This document shows, piece after piece, positions 18,102 to 25,512 of a DNA stretch of 34,480 nucleotides (positions within the stretch are counted from its first letter, which is position 1; every line of letters starts with the position of its first letter). The notes below the pieces were generated by a model. It had not been told where the DNA came from and searched no databases. It saw only the letters and a list, made by a program, of their open reading frames with translations. The DNA is from Bacteroidota bacterium (GTDB lineage Bacteria; Bacteroidota; Bacteroidia; Bacteroidales; GCA-2748055). The translations under genes and the position numbers were made by a program. Location: assembly GCA_003648635.1 (NCBI GenBank), contig QMPQ01000008.1:1-34480 (forward strand). Reading direction: 5' to 3'.

Positions 18102-19610
18102 CTACGCACACTCCTTGATGTGCCCGATGCCGCGCTGACTGAGGATGTCCAGTTTCTCGAATCCCAGTGTTTCGGCCACATACATATCCCACTGGGTGGT
18201 GGGAAGTCCTTTGGGAGGCATATCCAATGCTGTATAGCAAGTCAGGGGCTCTTCAGAGATCAGTACCCCGCCGGCATGAATACTTCTCAGGTTGGGGAAG
18301 TCCATCAGGCGACTTCCGGCCTCATAAATATTCTGGGTAATATGATTGTTATTCAGATCGCTTGAGGGATCCTTCACAAGCCGGTCGATATCCTCCTTGG
18401 GCAGGCCATACACCTTACCCAGCTCCCTGAATATAGATCGGTCCCGAAAGGTGGAAATGGTCCCGATCAAAGCCGTATGTTTGCGTCCATACCTCTTGAA
18501 GATATAGTCGAGCACCTCATCCCGTTCCTTCCACGAAAAATCAATATCAAAATCGGGTGGACTGGTTCTTTTGGGGTTGATAAAACGTTCGAAATAGAGG
18601 TCCAGGTCAATGGGGTCCACATCGGTGATCCGCAGGCAGTATGCCACAATGGAGTTGGCGCCGCTGCCCCTTCCTACGTGGTAGAAGCCCCGCGACATGG
18701 AGTAGCGGATCACATCCCAGGTAATCAGGAAATAGGAGGAGAAGCCGAGCCGGTCGATGATCTCCAGCTCATGCCTGATCCGTTTCAGAGCCTCCCGGTT
18801 CTTGCGTCCATAGCGATATTCCATCCCATCCATGGCCAGTTTCTCCAGCAGGACCCTGTCGTCCTGGGCCGTCCCTGTAAAGGTCTTTTTATTCTTGACG
18901 GTCGTGAAATCGAAATCGATGCGGCAATCTTTAATAAGCTCTTCTGTGTTCCTCCTGATTTGTGGAACTTCATCGTAGGCACAGCGCAGCAGGTCGGGTG
19001 AGAGCAGCACATCACTTTCACAAGCCATCTGCTCCGGCTTCAACTGGCTCAACAGGATATTGTGATCAATGGCCCTCAGGTGCCGGTGGAGCGCATGGTC
19101 ATCCTTATGAAGAAAAGTCACCGGGTGCCGTATCACCAGCCTTGAAGGCTCCAGGTTCCATCTGGAGGTAAGCAGCCTGTTCACCTCACCCGGCCGCACA
19201 CCAATCAGCTCCTGGTCGCGTAGCTTTGCTCTGCTTTTTTTATTTCCCTGCCAGGGGTTCTTACTGAAATCATAGATGAACCACACATCCTCCAGGGGTG
19301 GAGCACGTTCGGGCAGGGGGAGCTTCGACTGGTTGTGATAAGAAAGAAAACTGTTCAACTCCCTGAATCCACGTGCGTTTCGTGCAAGGCCCGTATAGAG
19401 ATAATTGGCCCCATTGCGGTATTCGATCCCTCCCATGGAATGAATTCCGTACTTATGGCAGGCCCTTACAAAGTCGACCATGCCGGTGGAATTATTAATG
19501 TCGGTCAGTGCCAGTGCATCTATCCCCATTCCGGCTGCATGCTCCACCAGTGTTTCCACCGCCATGGTCCCGTAGCGCAGGCTATAATATGAATGACAGT
19601 TTAAGTACAT
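18102..19610 (-). CDS. DnaE2-like N-terminal part (PHP domain plus palm with catalytic Asp motifs)
   Basis: GRGSGANSIVAYCLRITDVDPIDLDLYFERFINPKRTSPPDFDIDFSWKERD; ends at TAG after GHIKECA. Confidence 0.85.
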   Translation of the reverse strand: MYLNCHSYYSLRYGTMAVETLVEHAAGMGIDALALTDINNSTGMVDFVRACHKYGIHSMGGIEYRNGANYLYTGLARNARGFRELNSFLSYHNQSKLPLPERAPPLEDVWFIYDFSKNPWQGNKKSRAKLRDQELIGVRPGEVNRLLTSRWNLEPSRLVIRHPVTFLHKDDHALHRHLRAIDHNILLSQLKPEQMACESDVLLSPDLLRCAYDEVPQIRRNTEELIKDCRIDFDFTTVKNKKTFTGTAQDDRVLLEKLAMDGMEYRYGRKNREALKRIRHELEIIDRLGFSSYFLITWDVIRYSMSRGFYHVGRGSGANSIVAYCLRITDVDPIDLDLYFERFINPKRTSPPDFDIDFSWKERDEVLDYIFKRYGRKHTALIGTISTFRDRSIFRELGKVYGLPKEDIDRLVKDPSSDLNNNHITQNIYEAGSRLMDFPNLRSIHAGGVLISEEPLTCYTALDMPPKGLPTTQWDMYVAETLGFEKLDILSQRGIGHIKECA

Positions 19611-19622
19611 AGTTCGCTGCGC

Positions 19623-20879
19623 TCAGTGCCAATACCGATAACGCCGGTTTTTCAGATTATCGATCTGCTGACGATCTTCCGGAGAGGAGATGCTCTTCTC
19701 TTGCTGTGACTGTGCAATCTGTTCCTCCAGGTCGTGAAGCTGTATGCCACTGGCCCTTTTGATCGAATCGGAGCCGTAGCGCCTACGCAGCTTGTCCAGT
19801 GCCAGGTAGAGATGCACCATCTCCGTAGTATCTTCAAAGAGGTTCAGCTGCTGAACACCCCGGACCAGTCCGGAGAGCCGGACCCCCACCAGGCGAATCA
19901 GCATGCGACGCTGATAAAGACGCTCAAACAACTCCCTGGCAACGGGCATCAATGCATGATCAAAAGAGGTATAGGCAATCCGTTTCTGCAGGGTGTGGGT
20001 ATCAAAATTTGAATAACGGATCTTAAGGGTCACAATGGAGGTGAGTTTCTCCTCTTTGCGCAGCTGGAAGGCCAGCTTCTCCACCATGGAGGTAAGCAGG
20101 TCATGCAAACCTGCCATATCCATGGTATCCCGCTGGAAGGTCCTTTCGCTCCCGATGGATTTCCGTTCAGAATACTGGACCACGGGAGTAGGGTCAATGC
20201 CATTGGCCTTCTTCCAGATCACCAATCCGTTTTTCCCCAGCAGGCTCTCCATCATCTCTATGGGAATTTGCCCCAGGGTGCCGATGGTGGCAATGCCCAT
20301 GGAGCGCAGCAGATGGAAGGTGCGGTTTCCGATCATGGGGATCTTCCGAATGGAAAGAGGGGAGAGGAAGCCCTGCTCCTGACCACCGGGGATCTCAATC
20401 TCCCCATTGGGTTTGGCCTCACCGGTGGCAATCTTTGAAACCGTTTTGTTCACCGATAAACCGCAGGAGATAGGCAGGCCTGTCTCTTTGATAATGCGCT
20501 GTCTTAATTCATGAGTCCACTGCATACATCCAAAAAAGCGATCCATTCCGGTAATATCCAGGTAGTGTTCATCAATGGATGCTTTCTCATACATGGGAGC
20601 CTCTTCTGCAATAATCTCGGAAACCATCCTGGAATGCCTGCTGTAAGCATCCATATCCCCCCTGATCACAATAGCTTCGTTGCACAGTGAACGTGCCATC
20701 TTCATGGGCATGGCCGAATGCACCCCGAACTGTCTGGCTTCATAACTGCAGCTGGATACCACGCCCCGGTCCGACATCCCCCCTATGATCACGGGTTTTC
20801 CTTCGAGTCCGCTGTTCATTAAGCGCTCTACAGATACAAAAAATGTATCCAGATCCATATGTACAACACTTCGTTTCAT
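19623..20879 (-). CDS. dinB: DinB-like Y-family DNA polymerase (Pol IV)
   Basis: VVHMDLDTFFVSVERL, SCSYEARQFGVHSAMPMKMA, KASIDEHYLDITG, LPISCGLSVNKTVSKIATGEAKPNG; 12 nt upstream of the dnaE2-like gene. Confidence 0.9.
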   Translation of the reverse strand: MKRSVVHMDLDTFFVSVERLMNSGLEGKPVIIGGMSDRGVVSSCSYEARQFGVHSAMPMKMARSLCNEAIVIRGDMDAYSRHSRMVSEIIAEEAPMYEKASIDEHYLDITGMDRFFGCMQWTHELRQRIIKETGLPISCGLSVNKTVSKIATGEAKPNGEIEIPGGQEQGFLSPLSIRKIPMIGNRTFHLLRSMGIATIGTLGQIPIEMMESLLGKNGLVIWKKANGIDPTPVVQYSERKSIGSERTFQRDTMDMAGLHDLLTSMVEKLAFQLRKEEKLTSIVTLKIRYSNFDTHTLQKRIAYTSFDHALMPVARELFERLYQRRMLIRLVGVRLSGLVRGVQQLNLFEDTTEMVHLYLALDKLRRRYGSDSIKRASGIQLHDLEEQIAQSQQEKSISSPEDRQQIDNLKNRRYRYWH

Positions 20880-20908
20880 ACCCGCGGCGCTCGTGTTAGT
20901 TTTTTTAT

Positions 20909-20916
20909 TATCTTTG
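20909..20916 (+). promoter_or_regulatory. Candidate Bacteroidota -7 box (TATCTTTG) for the XRE-S24 gene
   Basis: Exact match to TAnnTTTG; overlaps the start of the first palindrome. No clear -33 box recognised. Confidence 0.4.
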
Positions 20917-20931
20917 ATTAGTATATGATCA
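20915..20931. promoter_or_regulatory. Operator-like near-palindrome 1: TGATTA-GTATA-TGATCA
   Basis: Read directly; related to second site 23 bp downstream, located between dinB and XRE-S24. Confidence 0.5.
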
Positions 20932-20937
20932 TTATTT

Positions 20938-20954
20938 TGATTACAATATAATCA
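20938..20954. promoter_or_regulatory. Operator-like perfect palindrome 2: TGATTA-CAATA-TAATCA
   Basis: Perfect 6-bp inverted repeat with 5-nt spacer; same 17-bp size and left arm as site 1. Confidence 0.55.
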
Positions 20955-20992
20955 GACACTTTATTATATGCAACCATAAATATTGTTTTAAC

Positions 20993-21826
20993 ATGTATTT
21001 TGATTCAAATATTAAGCTCTTGAGAAAGCGTAAAAAGCTCACACAGGATGAGGTGGCTGCACAGCTCCAGATGAAGCGCTCCACCTTAAGTGGTTATGAG
21101 AATAAAGTGGCACAGCCTGGCTTGGATATACTTCTACTCTTCTCGGCTTACTATAACATCGCCATAGATACCCTTTTGAAAGTTGATCTGTCAAAACTAC
21201 GTGAGACCCAGCTGCAACAGCTGGAACACGGAGAAGATGTATTCCTCAGAGGTGGAAACCTGCGTGTACTTGCCTCTACGGTAAATGCTCATAACCAGGA
21301 AAATATTGAACTGGTACCTGTAAAGGCCCAGGCAGGATACACCAATGGTTTTGCCGATCCTGAATACATCAGCGAACTGCAGGTCTTCCAGCTTCCTTTC
21401 CTCTCAGGAGAAAAAAAGTACAGAAGTTTTCAGCTACAGGGCGATTCCATGCTCCCTATTCCGGAGAAGGCCTGGGTGACCGGTGAATATGTGCTTGATT
21501 GGAAAGAGCTCAAGACCGGTGAGGCTTGTGTCGTTCTGACCATGGATGACGGCATTATTTTCAAAATTATCGAAAACAGAATCGAAAAGGAGGGAAAGGT
21601 GATCCTTTATTCCCTGAATCCGCTTTATGAACCCTATGAGATTCATGTGAGCGGCATCAGAGAGATCTGGAAGTTTATCCACTTTATAAGTCACGAAATC
21701 CCTGAACCAGTGATCCCTGAAAACCAGTTGGTTCGTACTGTGGCAAGTCTAAAGCAGGACATGGAGCGCCTGAAACGAATCAATTTAGACCAAAATCATC
21801 ACCCAGAAGAGCCTCCTGTTTCCTGA
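20993..21826 (+). CDS. XRE-family HTH plus S24 peptidase domain, LexA-like repressor
   Basis: N-terminal HTH LTQDEVAAQLQMKRSTLSGYENKVAQP; C-terminal S24 with Ala-Gly in VPVKAQAGYTNGFADPEYI, Ser in QLQGDSMLPI and Lys in GIIFKIIENR. Confidence 0.88.
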   Translation: MYFDSNIKLLRKRKKLTQDEVAAQLQMKRSTLSGYENKVAQPGLDILLLFSAYYNIAIDTLLKVDLSKLRETQLQQLEHGEDVFLRGGNLRVLASTVNAHNQENIELVPVKAQAGYTNGFADPEYISELQVFQLPFLSGEKKYRSFQLQGDSMLPIPEKAWVTGEYVLDWKELKTGEACVVLTMDDGIIFKIIENRIEKEGKVILYSLNPLYEPYEIHVSGIREIWKFIHFISHEIPEPVIPENQLVRTVASLKQDMERLKRINLDQNHHPEEPPVS

Positions 21827-22400
21827 TCATACTCAGGTAACGTAGTTGCCCTGCCAGAAAACCTTCTTTTTGCTCAGCATCGGGCATGCAAATGAATTTG
21901 AATTTTTCATCGGAGGAGAGATTCAGTGCAATGATGAGGTCTTTTCGGGAAATATGAGTAGCGCTGGAAGTGCTGAGAAATTCCTGATCAAATTGATCTT
22001 TGTAACTGGTAATGAGCTCCACGAGTTCCTCACTAATTACAGGGTCATCACAGGGTATCCTGCGGATGTTCCCTCCGGCATAAAGTTTTCCCTCAAGCTG
22101 CTTATTGTAACTGGATATCTCAACAATAGCAAGGGATTCAACAACAATTACCATATGTCCCCCTTCATTTTCAGCCACCACATCTTTCAATCTCACTTCG
22201 CAACCGAACTCTTGTATTTCCTGTTCAATAACAAAAGGAATTGCAAAAGTAATGCCCAGGGTGCGTGCTTCATCAATTAGCTGCTTGTAACGAGGTTCAA
22301 ATATCCGAAGAGGCATATCTTCTCCTGGAAACAGGAAAATACTCAAAGGAAAAAAGGGCAGTATTGCAGTTTGCTGATTCATCTCTAGATTTATGTTCAA
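21780..22400 (-). CDS. LON peptidase substrate-binding (N-terminal) domain protein
   Basis: ILPFFPLSIFLFPGEDMPLRIFEPRYKQLIDEA motif; 206 aa, no ATPase or protease domain. Confidence 0.85.
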   Translation of the reverse strand: MNINLEMNQQTAILPFFPLSIFLFPGEDMPLRIFEPRYKQLIDEARTLGITFAIPFVIEQEIQEFGCEVRLKDVVAENEGGHMVIVVESLAIVEISSYNKQLEGKLYAGGNIRRIPCDDPVISEELVELITSYKDQFDQEFLSTSSATHISRKDLIIALNLSSDEKFKFICMPDAEQKEGFLAGQLRYLSMIRKQEALLGDDFGLN

Positions 22401-22499
22401 TTAACAAATCATGTTTCAAAATTGTTTAACTTTTAACGTTTCTATGAATCAAGAAATAATATGATCTAGACACTAGACGCTGAGTACTATCTAACTAAT

Positions 22500-23225
22500 A
22501 TGTGTTTTACCATAGAAATACATCTTACCAGGAAGGCCATTGAGGATAGGTTCCGGGTCGATACCTCGGCATTGTATGATTTTGATTTTAACTATTTCTA
22601 CAGGGCATTCAGCAATCCCTTTATCCCAGTGATCGCCCAGGAAGATTCATCGAAGGTTCAGTTGATGCAGTGGGGCTTGATCCCAGCCTGGAGTCGCGAC
22701 CGTGAAGAGGCGGAACGAATCCGAAAAGGGACCTACAACGCCCGGTCAGAAACTTTGCATGAAAAGCCCTCCTTTAAAGAAGCATTGAGCAGGGGACGCT
22801 GTCTGATCATTGCGGGAGGTTTTTTTGAATGGCAGCTTGTAGACCAGGTGAAGATCCCATGGTATATCTCATTGAAAAATGGAGACCCATTTGTATTTGC
22901 AGGTCTGTGCGATAGCTGGAGGGATTCCCTTAGCGGTGAAATCAGTAGAACTTGTTCTCTGATTACTACCCAGGCAAACCCGCTGATGGAGCTTATCCAC
23001 AACACCAAGAAAAGAATGCCGGTTATTTTAAATAAGGACCTGGAAAACGATTGGATTTCCGGAGAACCCTCCCTCTTAAAGAGAAATCTTATATTAACTG
23101 CTCGCAATGAATCTGATTTAAAGGCACATACGGTTTCTCCGCGTCTCTCTTCTCCACATGCTGAGCCTTCAGATCCACGTATAATTGCACCATATGAACA
23201 ACTTTCTTCTGGAAGATTATTTTAA
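22500..23225 (+). CDS. SOS response-associated peptidase family (SRAP; YedK/HMCES-like)
   Basis: Cys2 after Met (MCFTIE), YNARSETLHEKPSF, GRCLIIAGGFFEWQ, LIHNTKKRMPVIL. Confidence 0.9.
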   Translation: MCFTIEIHLTRKAIEDRFRVDTSALYDFDFNYFYRAFSNPFIPVIAQEDSSKVQLMQWGLIPAWSRDREEAERIRKGTYNARSETLHEKPSFKEALSRGRCLIIAGGFFEWQLVDQVKIPWYISLKNGDPFVFAGLCDSWRDSLSGEISRTCSLITTQANPLMELIHNTKKRMPVILNKDLENDWISGEPSLLKRNLILTARNESDLKAHTVSPRLSSPHAEPSDPRIIAPYEQLSSGRLF

Positions 23226-23413
23226 ATGATCCCTGGATTTCAACAAATAGAATAATAGTTGTTCTTCTATAAAAGCTTACTAGATAAATAGATGAGTCAT
23301 AAGATTAACAAGCTATTAACTATTTGTTAATAAAGTCTGTTCATTCAATGTTAAATTCTTCAAGGTTTTTTTCTTGCAGCAATGCTATAAAGCATATACT
23401 TTTGGTATACCAA

Positions 23414-23833
23414 GTGAGCGATAAAAGGCCACTCAGTTCTTTAAATGATTAAGTTCATTAGCTATCAGGGCAACCTGGTAATGTGAACATGGGTCACGCG
23501 AACAGCTAATCAGGTATTGATGCTGTTCTCCCGATCTTCGGATCGGACTGTGAACTGGAGTACCTGGACTGCTGTCAAAGGCATGAAGGGAGATTCGAAA
23601 CGGAAACCGTAGAGTACCTGAAAACGCGGTGAAAGTTGTTAGCAGTTGAGCATTGGCATTGTCTATGGGCAACAGCGGTGCAAGTTGTTCGATTCGTCGG
23701 ACAGCGAAAGAGATTACAAGGCTTCGGCCTCGTATTCGAACCATAATAACCGTAGCTTGGCGCGAATTAGAGACTACGGTATCTAACAAGCGGAATGGGA
23801 ACCAGATGCAAATTTGGCTCCCATTCGTGTTTT
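23414..23833 (+). ncRNA. Candidate large structured RNA, possibly 5' domains of a group II intron lacking an encoded RT
   Basis: ORF-poor block with many hairpins: CCGATC-TTCG-GATCGG (23531-23546), AGGC-TTCG-GCCT (23719-23730), ACCGTAG/CTACGGT (23749-23755/23774-23780), AGG-GCAA-CCT (23467-23476), GAATGGGA/TCCCATTC (23793-23800/23819-23826). GTGAGCG at its 5' edge resembles the group II GUGYG start. No RT ORF and no recognisable domain V. Confidence 0.5.
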
Positions 23834-23925
23834 ATACCTCCAAAGCTTAGATAAAATCTTTTGACCAAATGCTTGGAATGAATTATCAATCACTGCAAAA
23901 ATCTCTACGAACGTGCGTATTCTTA

Positions 23926-23967
23926 TGCGAAGAGCACTATAATATACATTATTGACCGCCCTTCGCA
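23926..23967. repeat. Inverted repeat TGCGAAG / CTTCGCA
   Basis: Perfect 7-bp arms at 23926-23932 and 23961-23967, 28-nt loop. Confidence 0.5.
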
Positions 23968-24123
23968 ATAAGCGCTTAGCCATTGTATCATTCTAATTAT
24001 CAGCATATTCTGCTTACGATGAAGAGGAGGCCAAAATAGGGCCTTTGAACAATTCTGATCTAAACTCATTTAACTGTAACTTAGTATTAGTAATAGAAGA
24101 TCATTGTTCGAATTTTAGTTGTT

Positions 24124-25452
24124 TTGAAAAAGATTCTGATTTTTATATCTCTGTTTATTTTCCTCTTTTTTGGAGAGATCGCATTGACCTTCTCCGATAA
24201 GGGATATCCATCTCTTTTGAATGATGAAGAAGTACCTTTCTCTCTGCTGATTGACAATCAATACTCTGATTTTGAGGGAACAAACAATATAGACAAGCAA
24301 ATTGATGCTTTTCTCAAGCGCTGGAAGATTGAGGGTGCCAGTCTGGCCGTTACCAAGGATGAACGTCTGGTATATGCCAAAGGATTTGGTACAGCCAATA
24401 AGGAAACAGGAGAGGATGTGAAGCCTGGTCACCTTTTCCGAATTGCATCTGTCTCCAAACTGATCACTGCTGTAGCCATTATGAAATTATATGAGGAAGG
24501 AATGCTCGAACTGGACGACCCTGTTTTTGGAGAGCATGGTATTCTTAATGACTCAATATTCAGAAACTATGTGGATCCCAGGGTTGAGGAAATAAGTGTT
24601 CGCCACCTCTTAAACCATACTGCTGGTTGGTCAAGATACGCAGGTGATCCCATATTCAATCCGCTTTATATTGCCAGGAAAATGAATGTTCCGGCTCCTG
24701 CTGCTGTAGAAGATATCCTGCAATATACGCTTACGCGAAAATTGAACTTTGAACCCGGAACCCGTTACAGCTATTCCAACATGGGCTACGCCATACTTGG
24801 AAAGATCATTGAGCGGGAAAGCGGAATGCCCTACCAGGATTATGTGGTTATGAATCTGCTTAAGCCACTGGGTATTCATGATATGCATATCGGGAAAAGT
24901 TACTATCATGAAAAATACCCAAACGAGGTCAGATACCACAGTAGTGCAGGTGTAATGACCACCCGTGCCATGGATGGATCGGGTGAAATTGTACCTATAT
25001 ATTATGGTGGCAATGATATGGAACTGCTGGGTCCGGCCGGAGGCTGGGTGGCTTCAGCTCCGGAACTGATAAAATTTATGACGGCCATAGATGGCTTTGA
25101 TGACCAGCCCGACATTCTTACTCCAGAAACCATAGCCAGTATGTCGGATCCAAGTATTGCTGGAAAAGGTCTTTTCGGCTGGAGGGGAAGCGACAGTTAC
25201 GGCACCTGGTGGCGCACAGGTTATCTCTCCGGCTCTTCAGCCTTGATAGTCAGGCAAACGGATGGAATAAACTGGGTTGTCATGACAAATACCACTACCT
25301 ATAAACAATCCAGAATACACAGGTATGTTTCGGCTATGATGTTTGGGGCAATAAGTAAAGTTCAGCAATGGCCTGATATTGACCTTTTCACCATGGAAGA
25401 GAAACATCCCGGGCCAATTGCAGATATTCCTGCAACAAATCCGAAACTTTAG
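24124..25452 (+). CDS. Serine hydrolase, class C beta-lactamase/penicillin-binding-like (TTG start)
   Basis: RIASVSKLITAVAIMKL (SxxK), YSYSNMGYAILGKIIE (YxN), signal/TM N-terminus. Confidence 0.88.
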   Translation: MKKILIFISLFIFLFFGEIALTFSDKGYPSLLNDEEVPFSLLIDNQYSDFEGTNNIDKQIDAFLKRWKIEGASLAVTKDERLVYAKGFGTANKETGEDVKPGHLFRIASVSKLITAVAIMKLYEEGMLELDDPVFGEHGILNDSIFRNYVDPRVEEISVRHLLNHTAGWSRYAGDPIFNPLYIARKMNVPAPAAVEDILQYTLTRKLNFEPGTRYSYSNMGYAILGKIIERESGMPYQDYVVMNLLKPLGIHDMHIGKSYYHEKYPNEVRYHSSAGVMTTRAMDGSGEIVPIYYGGNDMELLGPAGGWVASAPELIKFMTAIDGFDDQPDILTPETIASMSDPSIAGKGLFGWRGSDSYGTWWRTGYLSGSSALIVRQTDGINWVVMTNTTTYKQSRIHRYVSAMMFGAISKVQQWPDIDLFTMEEKHPGPIADIPATNPKL

Positions 25453-25512
25453 TCGATATTATTCAATCCCAATTATTTTCCTTTTATCTTAGTGCGATAA
25501 GAGCTGATTTTA

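Larger units (their letters stand above)
16650..19610 (-). pseudogene. dnaE2: Error-prone DNA polymerase III alpha (DnaE2/ImuC-like), one in-frame TAG at 18102-18104 splits the reading frame
   Basis: ORFs 18102-19610 and 16650-18074 are in the same frame. Reading through TAG gives ...LGFEKLDILSQRGIGHIKECA*LVRRNRGIAVDVHRVDDFKKDSKV..., continuous with DnaE alignment expectations. Confidence 0.8.

Noticed and set aside
18102-18104. TAG in dnaE2-like gene as pyrrolysine or genetic-code reassignment
   Set aside because: TAG terminates several other genes here (threonine aldolase, RelA/SpoT homologue, and the dnaE2-like gene itself), and no pyl-type signal was seen.
23788-23833. Terminal hairpin of the structured region as group II domain V
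   Set aside because: AAGC/GTTT closing pairs are superficially similar, but the lower helix is too long and the 2-nt bulge and GNRA-capped upper helix are missing.
23433-23983. ORFs 23433-23789 (-), 23653-23850 (+), 23783-23983 (-)
   Set aside because: Low-complexity, Arg/Ser-rich translations without recognisable motifs, overlapping the stem-rich RNA candidate; likely incidental.
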